Shown in pieces: positions 13,201 through 22,981 of a stretch of 64,000 nucleotides of DNA. Made by a program: the position numbers and the translations under genes. Position 1 is the stretch's first letter. The number at the start of each line of letters is the position of its first letter. Source of the DNA: Eupeodes corollae (Eukaryota > Arthropoda > Insecta > Diptera > Syrphidae); the NCBI RefSeq assembly GCF_945859685.1, contig NC_079150.1:1312331-1376330 (forward strand), read 5' to 3'. Below the pieces are notes generated by a model that did no database searches, was not told where the DNA came from, and was given only the letters and a program-made list of their open reading frames with translations.

Positions 13201-16200
13201 CTCTGGTTTTGGCAGCAGGTCTGCAAACAGCAAGCAGCCTTCATTCCTCTGTAGGTGAAGAAGAAACATTCGAATTTACAAACGGTGGTCATGGTTTTAA
13301 TCTTGACGTTGTTTTCCCACGTGAAAGCCTTGAATTGATTGATCTTAAACACAATGTTGATTTTGTTGTCGCTGAACAAGATAAGGAAACTAAAGTTGTG
13401 CCATTGAAACCAAAGAAGAGGAGAAACGCTCCAAAAGAGATATGTTTCGATCAATTGAATTATATTGGTATGACTATTTGCTTCACATCGGTAGATTCTA
13501 GCGATGCAGCTGAACTTTCTTTTACCCAACCGAAGCACATAGCTCTGAGGCTGCAAACTGAAAAAAAGATCAATATTGTAGGTTCATATGATAAGAAACC
13601 TAACGCGTTCCTGTGGAAATTGAAGTATTCTACTCCTGGGTCTCAAATTCCTCATAATACTGAATTAAATGTTGAAGCGATGGGCTCTTCGCCAAAGTCC
13701 TTCATCCGTGCCTCACTTGAACACCCTGAAATACGTTTAAGTGCTGAAGCTGGACTTCTTAACAACGAACAGGAAATTTTGCTCTATGGTCAATATGATG
13801 TGAATGGCGATAAGAACGAACAAAAAATTGGTCTCACTAAAAACGGCAACGAATACCGTCCTTTGATTGAAGTAACGACAAGCAAAGGTGTAAGCAATGA
13901 AATTAATGGAATCCACGCCGAAGGTCGTATTATCCGACAGGAAAATGGAAATAATGTCCGTTTCACTTTTGATAATTTCCAAATTATTACCAAAGACAAC
14001 GCTCGTACAATAATCAATGGCTGGGCTGATATGAAGCCATTTAAAAGCGAGCTTAAGATCCGGTTGGGAAAAGAAGAGTATGTCATTAAATCTCATTTCT
14101 CACTGGAAAACGGATATTCTGCTGGAATGTTTGTTCAAGAAAAGAACTCTCCCCACAGCAACGGTGCAAGCATTGACTTGCAACTTGTACCAAACTCATT
14201 GAGTGATAATATTGTAGTAGCCATTGCTGATTATAAATTTGAAATGCAAAACCAGTTCGATTACTCTCGCAAGGAAAATAAAGATCTCGAAGAAATGAAA
14301 TTCAAGAACCAACTCAAACTTAACCAAGGTAGTGCCCTTATTCTTCAGGGAACACTAAACGGCGAAGTTCGACCAAAGCTCGTACAGTTTGCAATTGAGG
14401 CAGCCAGAGGACAGAGTAAAGCTTCACTTGACTACCATTTTGCTGCAGACAAACGTGCTTCTGGTGACTACAGTCTCGACGTTAATGCCAAACTAAACCA
14501 ACATTACATCGATCTAAAGTCACGATCCGATATTAAGGGAGTACACTATGTGATCGAAAACAGCCTAACCACGAGCTGGGGAACTAAGTTGACAGCGAAA
14601 GGTGAAGTTGGACAAAGGATGTCATCTCAAGACGCATACATTGATCTACAAGGAACTTTTATTTTCACTCCAAAGGATAAACAAGGCAATTGGTTGCTAA
14701 AGGTTCTTGGTACAGCCGATAAAACAAGCTGTGACTTTAAACTTGTCCGTGACAGCGGTGAAATCACTTTCAATGGTGAATCAAATCATCCCCAAGATAA
14801 AATCACAAATGGAAAACTCAATTTGCAAGTGAAAGACCAACTTGTTGCTAAAGCTGATTTTAAAATCAACAAAGGTGGTAAAGGAGAATTGACTGCTATT
14901 GTGAATCTGAAAAAGGCCCAGAGAAAAATTAATATTGACTCAAAATTCAACATTGCCACACCTAAATACGATATTGAAACAACTATTGGCTATGACAACG
15001 ATAAAAAAATCTATGTCAAAACCGAAAATGTTATGGACAAGACGAAGACCTCAACTAAAACTTTGGTAGACATCAACGGTGATAAATATTTGCTTGAAGG
15101 AAATGCTGCCACGAAAGGTGAAAAGGCTATGAATGGAGAAGTAGAAGGAATGTTAAGTCTCACCATGCCAAATGGTCGTCAATTTGATGGTCAAATATCT
15201 CGAAAAATCACAACAGCCAAAACTGGTATTGCTCATGGATCAATGACTGCTTCGATTGGTGATAAATTGCCAAACAATGAACGTCGTTCCATTGAAGTGA
15301 GTTCGAATCTCGAAAAGTATAATAAAAAAACAAACGAATATGTTGCAAGCCATAATATCGTGTACACCAATTTTGCTGGAAAGAAACTCGATGCGGTTCA
15401 AAAAATCAAACATTTACTCCAAGGTAACTTTAAGTCCCTTGATTGTAGTTTAAAACTCGGAGGGGAGTTGCTTACAGCTCCAATTGATGTATCATTAATT
15501 ATTGACGAGTACTGCCCTAAACACGCTATTTTCCGTGTTTCGGGAAAATATGGCGACCAGATCAATGCAAATGTGAATGGAAATTATGATCTAGGTGCAC
15601 GTGATAAGCCAGCATCTTATGAATTGCAAATAAATGTTGCAGCACCACAAACCAATTTAAAGGCATACAGCTTAGCCACCAGTGGCAAATACCTTCGCCC
15701 CGAAACAGAAAACGGTGTTCGTTCTATTGAACTTCATTTTGATCAGCGTGCTGGCGATAAGTCAATGAAAATCAATACCTTTGCAAGGGGAAACAGTAAC
15801 CACGGCACTTACAGTCTTGATCTTGCAAGCAGCAATTTGCAAGCCCCACTTAAACTCGACGGCAGTTTCAGCACTGAATCTCAAGGTAAGGGAACTGGTA
15901 AATCAAAATACAACTTGAATTTTTCACATGGTGAAAATGCTATTAAGTCTGGCTTAGATGTAAACTATGTTGAATCCAACTCAGCCATTATTCATTTGAT
16001 TCACGATTCCACATGGTCTGGATCTCAAAATAAAGTCGATCTAGTGGTTCGCTTATCAAAAGTTGACGATACTGCCGAAGTGAAGAGTGATTTACAATTT
16101 AATGGTCAGAAGTACAGTTTGGAAAGCCAGATTTTCACCAACGAACATAAAAAGGGAGCTACCATCAAGGTTATTTTACCCCAAAAGACTACAACTGTTA

Positions 16201-19200
16201 GTGCAATTATAGAAAAACTTGGTGAACTTAAGGGAAAAGTTGTCATTAAGATCGATAACCTTGCTGATTTAGACTACGAACAAACCTTGGAAGCTAACCT
16301 AAATGCAGTTGATGATTTCTATATTACCTCTAACACCAATTCCAAAAAATTGAAAATCGATGATTATAGCGTAGATATCCGAGCTCAAGCAAACTCAGGA
16401 GGCAAAGGTGTGGAAATCAATGTCAAGAATGCAAAGAGTGTTATCATATCTGGATCTGCAACATATATAGTAAAGCATGAAAAGACCAAGACCATAATCG
16501 AGGGTCAAGGACAAATCCAGTATTACCAAAAGACTAACAATGCCAATTTCAAGATAATCCATCAATTATATGATATTGCAACAGACAAGGAAATTGGCAG
16601 TTCATTGACCTTCAATGGAACCTTTGGTCCTAAGAATGCAGTATCAACCCTAAAGATGACCAATAAGAACTTCCATGTAAAACTGTCAGTGTGCGAAGAA
16701 AAGAAGCAGTGCACCAATGTTGAAGTAAGGTCGATCATTACAACCGATTCAAATGACATTACTTCTGCCCAACACGATCTAATGGTATTGATTGACCTCC
16801 GCGAATTGGGTTATCCTCACGAATTCGAATTACAATCGAAGAGCAGCCGAAAGGGTCTTAAGTTCAACCATGAAATAGAGAGTAACATCATCTCGAACAG
16901 CAATATTAAATACCAATTGGTGGCTAGTATCACTCCTTCATTAAGCAAAGTTCAAGTTAAACTACCAAGCCGAGAGATCCTTATTGAGACCGAACACATT
17001 TTGCCAGAGAACATTTTAGGACACTATCAGAGCTCAGCTACTTTCTATTCCGATCGTTTGAATAAACCCAACGATATAACTAAGCTTGTTGCCATTGCTA
17101 CCTTAAGTGGTGTTGAAAAGGTTGCCATTAACGCAAAGGCAGCAATCCGCTTTGAAAATCCAAATATTAGAACTTTATCGGTGTCGGGCCAGGCCGATGC
17201 TAACTATGAACAGCGAACACTAAGTTGTGAAGCTGTTTTCGATATTTTCAAGACACCCGAGCAAAAGATTATAGCCAGCAGCAATATTAAAGACACAAAT
17301 CCCGACAAAGGACATGGATATAATATTACAACTGAAAATGTCTTCAAGAGTTCAGGTCTTGGCTTCCAATATGAGGCAAGTGCGCATTCAGCCTTATCCA
17401 CGGACCGAATGGAATTCAGCTCAGGATACAATGTACAAAGTGGCATTGCAGATATTAAGTCTAGTGGTTTAATTTCCGGTAGCAAGGATCGACTTGAAGT
17501 TATTCTAACTGCCATGAATGAACAATTAGTGAACTTAGTAGCAGAGTACAATAGTAATAAGCATCTTACAAAAGTAAACGGTAACTTCCAACTTCTATCA
17601 TTGAAACCTTTGACATTGGCTGCTGAAATAGATCAAGACACTGCCAAGGTATCACTTAATAGAGCTGGATTGATTGACGCCACGGCTGACATCAAATTAG
17701 GAAAGGAGGCTAAGATCACCGTTAACAGTGCAAACAAGAAACTTATTAGTGGACGTATTGGTCTAGACTCGTCACACTTTTTGGTTTCAACATTTGAGAG
17801 CAACCGAGATGACATCAAGGTATTCTTGGTAAGTTTTAAAATGTTGTTTATTTTGTAAAAATGTGTAGGGACATATTCTTACATTATTTTTATTTTTGTT
17901 TTCAGAAATCCGTAGAAGAAACAATTGCTGAGGACACGAAATCCGCCACTGAACATTTAAAGAAACGATTCCAAAAGATTCGGGAAACACTCGATCATCA
18001 AACAGAACTGCTAAAGAATAGTGCTCCCGATTTTAGTGCGCTTCAAGCAAGCTTAGAAGAAAATGTTAATGCCATCCTTAAAGATCTCGAAAATGATCCT
18101 GCTATTCAACAAATAATTCAAAACTATCACCAATATTACGAGACAGCAAAGAAATTGTACCATGATATGTCAAAGACTGTTATCGAAGCTTACAAACAAA
18201 CCTATAATTCTGTTAAGGAATTACTGACAAAGATCCAAGCATTAGTAAAAGATACTATTTTACCGATTTGGGAAGAATTCGCAAAGAAATTAACTGCTTT
18301 GCTGGGTGACTTGCAAGTGGAAGTTGTTAAATTTATCACAACACAACTTGAACAGGCACTCAAGAGCTTAAGCTCGGTTGAGGCTGATTTGAAGGCCCTA
18401 ACCAAGCCGATATATGAAGCTCTTAAGCCAATCGCTGATAGTTTACAAGAACTCGTTAAAACTATGTCTAAAGATTTCGAAGATCTTCTAAAGGATCTTA
18501 AGGAATACTTGGCAAAATTGCCAACTTTTGATGCTCTTCGCAACGAGATCAAGAAGAAATTAGCCGAATTAAAGACCGTAGATGAAATTCTTAGCTTCTT
18601 GCGTAATATTATCGATCAATTGAGCAGTTTCTCGGCTAGCAATGAATCCACTGAATTGGCAAAGAAAATTTACGATTATATTGAAGCCAAATTGCGTGGT
18701 ACCCAAGTGAATGACATTAAATCTCTCGAAGGAATCCTCAATGCTATTCTCAACGTTTTGAGTTCGGTTTGGAAACGCTGGACAGACATTAAAGCCCCAA
18801 CAGTTAACTTGTTAGCCCCCCTTCCAATTTCATTAGAGTTTCTTAAAAATCTGCCCACATGGATCTCATTCCGATTTAGTTTAATCAACTACTTAATTAA
18901 CGAAAATGTCGATTTGCTTGGAGATTGGGCTGATTTCTTCAAGGAACCATTTAACATGTGGTCTCCATTTGATTTGCACGGTCATATTGCCGATGGCAAG
19001 AATGTATTTACTTTCGATGGACGGCAATTTGCATTCCAAGGTTCCTGTAAATATGTGATTGCCCAAGATGCTGATTCAAATGACTTCAGCGTTATTGGAC
19101 AATTTAAGGACGGAAAACTCAAATCAATGACATTGATCGATTCGAAGAATTTCGTTGAAATCTCTGACAATGGAGCACTCAAACATAACGGCAAGCCAGC

Positions 19201-20786
19201 TGAATATCCTGTACATGCATCAAATGTCCATGCTTGGAGACGATACTACACAATCCGAATGAGGAACGAAAATGGAGTCGAAGTAACTTGTACCGCTGAC
19301 TTAAAGGTTTGTCATGTGACAGTCGACGCCTTCTACACTAGCAAGATGCGTGGATTATTAGGAAATGGAAACGCTGAACCCTACGACGATTTCATCAATG
19401 TTGAAGGAAAAATCGCAGAAAATCGTGCAGAATTTGTCAACGCTTACGGAGTTGGAAATTGCCCAGCAATATCGGCTCCAGAAGTGGCTAACTTGGAACG
19501 CGACCCGATTTGCTCAGAAATTTTCTCCTACGATTCTTATATGTTTTTGGCCTTCCTGTTGAAGGATCCAACACCGTTCCGTAAAGCCTGTGATGAAGCT
19601 GTTGTAGCTAGTCCGGATAACAAAGAAGAGATAGCTTGCAACATTGCTTTGACTTATGCCTCGGCTGCTTTGCTAGATGATATTGCTGTTGCGTTACCAG
19701 AACGATGCTTAAAATGCAGCGGTGCAGCTGGCCAACGTGAAATCAATGAAGAATTCACCACCAAAATCCCAACAACCAAAGCCGATATTGTATTTGTCGT
19801 AGATTTGGGCTCTAGCAAAAATGTCATCGACAATTTAGTCACCCCTGCCATATCAGAAATACGTTCCCAATTGAAAACTCGCGGCATGACTGACGTCCAA
19901 ATTGTCGTAGTTGCATTCAGTGATGATCAATTATATCCAGCTTTATTGACCAGCAATGGTGGTAAAATCAATTTCAGTGGCAAACTCAATTCTGTCACCC
20001 TTAATGGACCAAGCAGACCTGAACCTTTGGATCTAGGAATCGGAGTTGTAAATGATGTCCTGAAATGGCTCGATAAACTTGAAAATGCAATTAAAGAACA
20101 ATCCGATGAAGCGGCCTTCAATCTTGCAATGGAATACCCATTCCGTGCTGGAGCAGCTCGTTCAATTGTAGCTGTCCGAAGCGATCAACTTGATTACTCC
20201 AATATTGTAAGTTACATTTGAATTCGATAAAAATAGCAGAGACATGTTAATATTTAATTTTGTTTAACAGTTCAAGATCTTAAGATCCCATCTTAAAGCT
20301 ACATTAACAGGATTTGAAGGATCATCTCTACATTTAATTGCACCAGTTAAGGACATAAGTGTTGAAGGTGTTCCGCCAGAAAAATTAGTTGGTGAGTTTT
20401 GTACCCTTTTCCTTTTCAAGATCATAAACAAAAATAAATACTAATATTTGTTTTATTAATTAGGATTCAATTCACGCATTGTTGCCACCACAGAAGCCAA
20501 AGACGCCAAAAAACGTCAAAAGCTGAAATTCAAAAGCGATATGGGAGTCGATTTCGTGCTCCAAAATAACGGCTGGATATTTGCTGCTCAGAATTTCGAA
20601 GCAATCACTTCTGATGACCAAAAGAAGGCCTATGTAAACCAAGTTACTAGCTCCATTGCAGATACTCTTTTCAAAACTGAAATTGTCAGTGAATGCAAAT
20701 GCACGAGAAACCTTTTACGTGCTGAGCACAAATGCAAGATTGTATCATCCAACTTTGTGCCCAACAAACGACCAAAGGGAGCGTAA
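7138..20786 (+). CDS. apolpp: Apolipophorin precursor (apoLp-II/I), seven coding exons
   Basis: Coding exons are 7138-7255, 9850-9876, 10714-11810, 11883-17828, 17906-20206, 20271-20391 and 20464-20786. Phases agree at every junction and give about 3,310 residues, close to Drosophila Rfabg/apolpp. The product is the core protein of lipophorin, the haemolymph particle that moves diacylglycerol, sterols and other lipids between fat body and tissues. In order it has an N-terminal signal peptide; a vitellogenin-type lipid-transfer N-module (residues about 48-620, starting SGLLKYVPGNVYEYS); a furin-type site RPKR at about 703-706; a very long beta-rich lipid-binding middle; amphipathic, coiled-coil-like helices (about 2,400-2,650); a von Willebrand D domain (about 2,750-2,920); and a Cys-containing C-terminal region. 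Cleavage after RPKR would release apoLp-II (N-terminal, about 78 kDa) from apoLp-I. I see no frameshift or internal stop. The exon map is inferred from splice consensus and phase. Confidence 0.93.
7256..9849 (+). other. apolpp: Intron 1 of apolpp (2.6 kb)
   Basis: AT-rich intron bounded by CAG|GTGAG and TTGCAG|A. No convincing coding content. It holds an isolated GC-rich island at about 9385-9465 (CGGCGGCGG-type sequence). First introns of fly genes often carry enhancers, so the island is a candidate regulatory or nested element, but nothing proves this. Confidence 0.7.
11883..17828 (+). CDS. apolpp: apolpp exon 4: large lipid-binding exon with furin site
   Basis: A 5,946-base exon of 1,982 codons, uninterrupted and phase 0 at both ends, between acceptor TTTTCAG and donor TTG|GTAAG. 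It carries the end of the helical vitellogenin-N region, the processing site SRPKRS at 12744-12761, and a second basic cluster KPKKRR near 13411-13428. The rest is the long repetitive beta-strand region typical of large lipid-transfer proteins, alternating polar and hydrophobic residues with few cysteines. RPKR fits the consensus R-X-K/R-R for furin; the second basic cluster may also be exposed but is a weaker site. Confidence 0.9.
17906..20206 (+). CDS. apolpp: apolpp exon 5: amphipathic helices and vWF-D domain
   Basis: 767 codons, phase 0 at both ends. The first 270 residues or so are strongly helical and charged (heptad-like Lys/Glu/Leu spacing), resembling apolipoprotein-type amphipathic segments. 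From about 18967 a von Willebrand D domain begins (FDLHGHIADGKNVFTFDGRQ) with cysteines at expected positions and the motif MRGLLGNGN, where many vWD domains have GLCG; the usual Cys is replaced by Leu here. After about 19770 a segment KADIVFVVDLGSS resembles the start of a von Willebrand A fold. Confidence 0.85.
20271..20786 (+). CDS. apolpp: apolpp exons 6 and 7: C-terminus
   Basis: Exon 6 is 20271-20391 (121 bases, acceptor TTTAACAG, donor GTTG|GTGAG). Exon 7 is 20464-20786 (acceptor TTAATTAG, ending in TAA). Together they complete the vWA-like segment and end with a Cys-containing tail (CKCTRNLLRAEHKCKI). The stop sits in an ordinary 3' context. I see no canonical AATAAA in the next 200 bases, so the polyadenylation site is uncertain. 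Confidence 0.85.
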
Positions 20787-21049
20787 TCATGTGTGAAATA
20801 TTAAACCAAAGTTAAAAGTTAAATATATATTCTACACCTTCTTTCAGTTTATTTTGTATTAAGACAGTTAAACCTATAGCTGATTAATTAACGATAAATT
20901 TAATGTACAGATAAACAACAAATATGTTCTTAACTGATATTTTATACATACAAATATAATGATTTACTAACGAAAATGTTTTCTTTTAATTAATGATTGA
21001 AAAAGTTATACATAGCATCAATTTTTAATTGTCGAAATTATACCAATTA

Positions 21050-21235
21050 TGTATATAACCAATCATAGGAATTTTTTGGAAGGTCGTTTACAAATTTCTC
21101 TCACTGAAAAAAATGTCCTGACAAATGTTGAGTGACAGAAATCTGTCATTGGAATTGTGTAAAATTGGAACACAAATCAGTGAAATGATTCGTTTTACTT
21201 TTGAATATATGAATGTCTATTTCAATTGATACACT
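21050..21235 (+). repeat. Fragment of foldback/MITE-like element
   Basis: About 180 bases that closely match one arm of the element at 28996-30285. The stretch GACAGAAATCTGTCATT near 21135 and the following sequence (to about 21215) recur directly near 30039-30115 and inverted near 29488-29557. Only one arm is present, so this is a partial copy. It lies directly left of the decayed LINE. Confidence 0.7.
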
Positions 21236-21885
21236 TTTAGAAATGACTAGTGAATCAAGACTTGAACTCAAAACCAACGTCAAAATATTACCATGCGGAA
21301 GGATTTTATAAGATTTAAATTACTGAGCACTAAACTTACCATTATCAAACATTGGCAAAACATCCACTGTCTTACCGGTAATCCCAACCCCTTAACGATA
21401 CCATTTATCCGATCAACGGATTCACTTATCACAAATTCGAGACAAACATCTAATTTCTTTTCACAATTGTGTTCCAATTATTCAAATGACAACAATTTCC
21501 ATACCATATACTATCTAATATATAAAATTCTCCTGTCACAGTGTTAGTTGCCATACTCCTCCGAAACGGCTTAACCAATTTCAATGAAATTTTGCCCATG
21601 CATGCTGTAGGTCTGAGAATAGGTTTTTATTTATTTTTTATATTCCTAAGTGCTATTGTTTAATTGCATCAACATCGTACATGGTGCAAGAATCTTACGA
21701 TAGTACTCAGTGGCGCTATGTACAATGAAGAATTGATTAATTGATCTTTGCATTATCATTGCCAAATTATCGCTTAGTCATTTCGGTATGTATTCACCAA
21801 ATTGAAATGCATTTGATTTAATAGACATTAGACCCTGAATTGAATCGTGAACTACAATAAAATACTGTAGAAATGACAGAGATTA

Positions 21886-22981
21886 GGGGCCGTTCAAGTA
21901 TTACGTAAGCACTATGAGGGGGTGGGGGGTTTTTGTTTTGCTTATTTTGGATGACATGGGGGTAGAGGAGTCTAGATGATGATTACGTCATCGGTAGTTA
22001 GTTAGTTGATATTTCTGTTTTATTTTAGTTTATTTTATTTTATAGTTTTAAAATATAACATTTATGCTCAAGACTCAACACTTGGTTGTAAACAGGAAAA
22101 GCTAGTCCTAACTCTGTTTTATGACTTCGGACACTTGAGTCATACAAAGGACTTTTTCTTTAATAAGTTTTGGTACTCTATCCTTAGAGTACTGCATGTG
22201 TTTATTTACAATTATTTCGAACATTTTAGCCAGTTCTGGACGACTCTCTGAAGTGTAAGGACGTTTTCTCTAAGTGCAATTCGACTTTTGAATAAAGACA
22301 ACTGAGTTATATTTTTGAATACAAATTCGACTTATTTATTGATTATTTCTTGATCACCCTTCCATAACTTCCAACAGGTAGTTATTTACTTTTTTACACG
22401 AATGGTATCCCTCACATTGTCTATGCTTGAAAACTGATAGGAAAGTTAGACCTGTAAGAGTCGCTGCTCGTCGTGCTAATGAACTGATGTGTATTATTCA
22501 AAATTTAGAGCACCATGATGTTGAATGGCTTGATGAGAACGACGTAGACATTCCAAAATCGGATGAAAGTGAGCAGACTCACAACACTGAGCAGCAATCC
22601 AAGCAATCCAATGTCATCGAAAACTTAGAATCATGGATCCGGGTTTCATTGACTGAAGACTGTTAATTTGGATTTAATATGTGTACCAAAAATTTAAAAT
22701 AAGTTTGTTATGTTCGTAAGATTATAATATTTTTGTCACTTACTCTATGTTAAATACTGTATCAGTAAATCTAATCTCTATTCTAAATCTATTTTCTTAT
22801 TTTTAAAATTATAATTAATATAACATTATAATTATAATATAAAGAAAATACATTTTTAATTGAAAAATGTTTACGTAAGCATGGGGGGAGGGGGTAAGAG
22901 CTTTGCTTACTTTTGCTGACAAGTGGGATGGGGGGGTAAATAATTGTAATAAATCTGCTTACGTAATATTTGAACGGCCCC
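21886..22981. mobile_element. PIF/Harbinger-like DNA transposon nested in the Helitron
   Basis: Terminal inverted repeats of about 26 bases: left 21886-21911 starts GGGGCCGTTCAAG, and right 22956-22981 is its inverse with one mismatch. TTA at 21883-21885 and TTA at 22982-22984 give a 3-bp target duplication, which together with the GGG start suggests PIF/Harbinger. Subterminal sequence rich in G runs occurs at both ends, and near the right end a block (about 22870-22940) repeats the left subterminal block in direct orientation. At 1,096 bases it is too short for a full transposase, so it is probably non-autonomous. The superfamily is an inference from TIR and TSD. Confidence 0.75.
22382..22666 (+). 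CDS. Unknown open frame inside the nested DNA transposon
   Basis: An open frame of about 94 codons follows a stop at 22379-22381 and ends at TAA 22664-22666, with no early ATG. The peptide is hydrophilic: a basic part (TDRKVRPVRVAARRANELM) is followed by an acidic part (EHHDVEWLDENDVDIPKSDE). An AG acceptor-like string (CCAACAG) ends at 22378, so it could be the last exon of a transposon protein. I recognise no family. PIF/Harbinger elements can carry a second, Myb-like gene, but nothing here shows such a domain. It may be a remnant without function. Confidence 0.3.
   Translation, partial: LFTFLHEWYPSHCLCLKTDRKVRPVRVAARRANELMCIIQNLEHHDVEWLDENDVDIPKSDESEQTHNTEQQSKQSNVIENLESWIRVSLTEDC

Noticed and set aside
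12916..14096. Several minus-strand frames of 60-160 codons opposite apolpp
   Set aside because: Shadows of the highly biased coding strand; no independent support.
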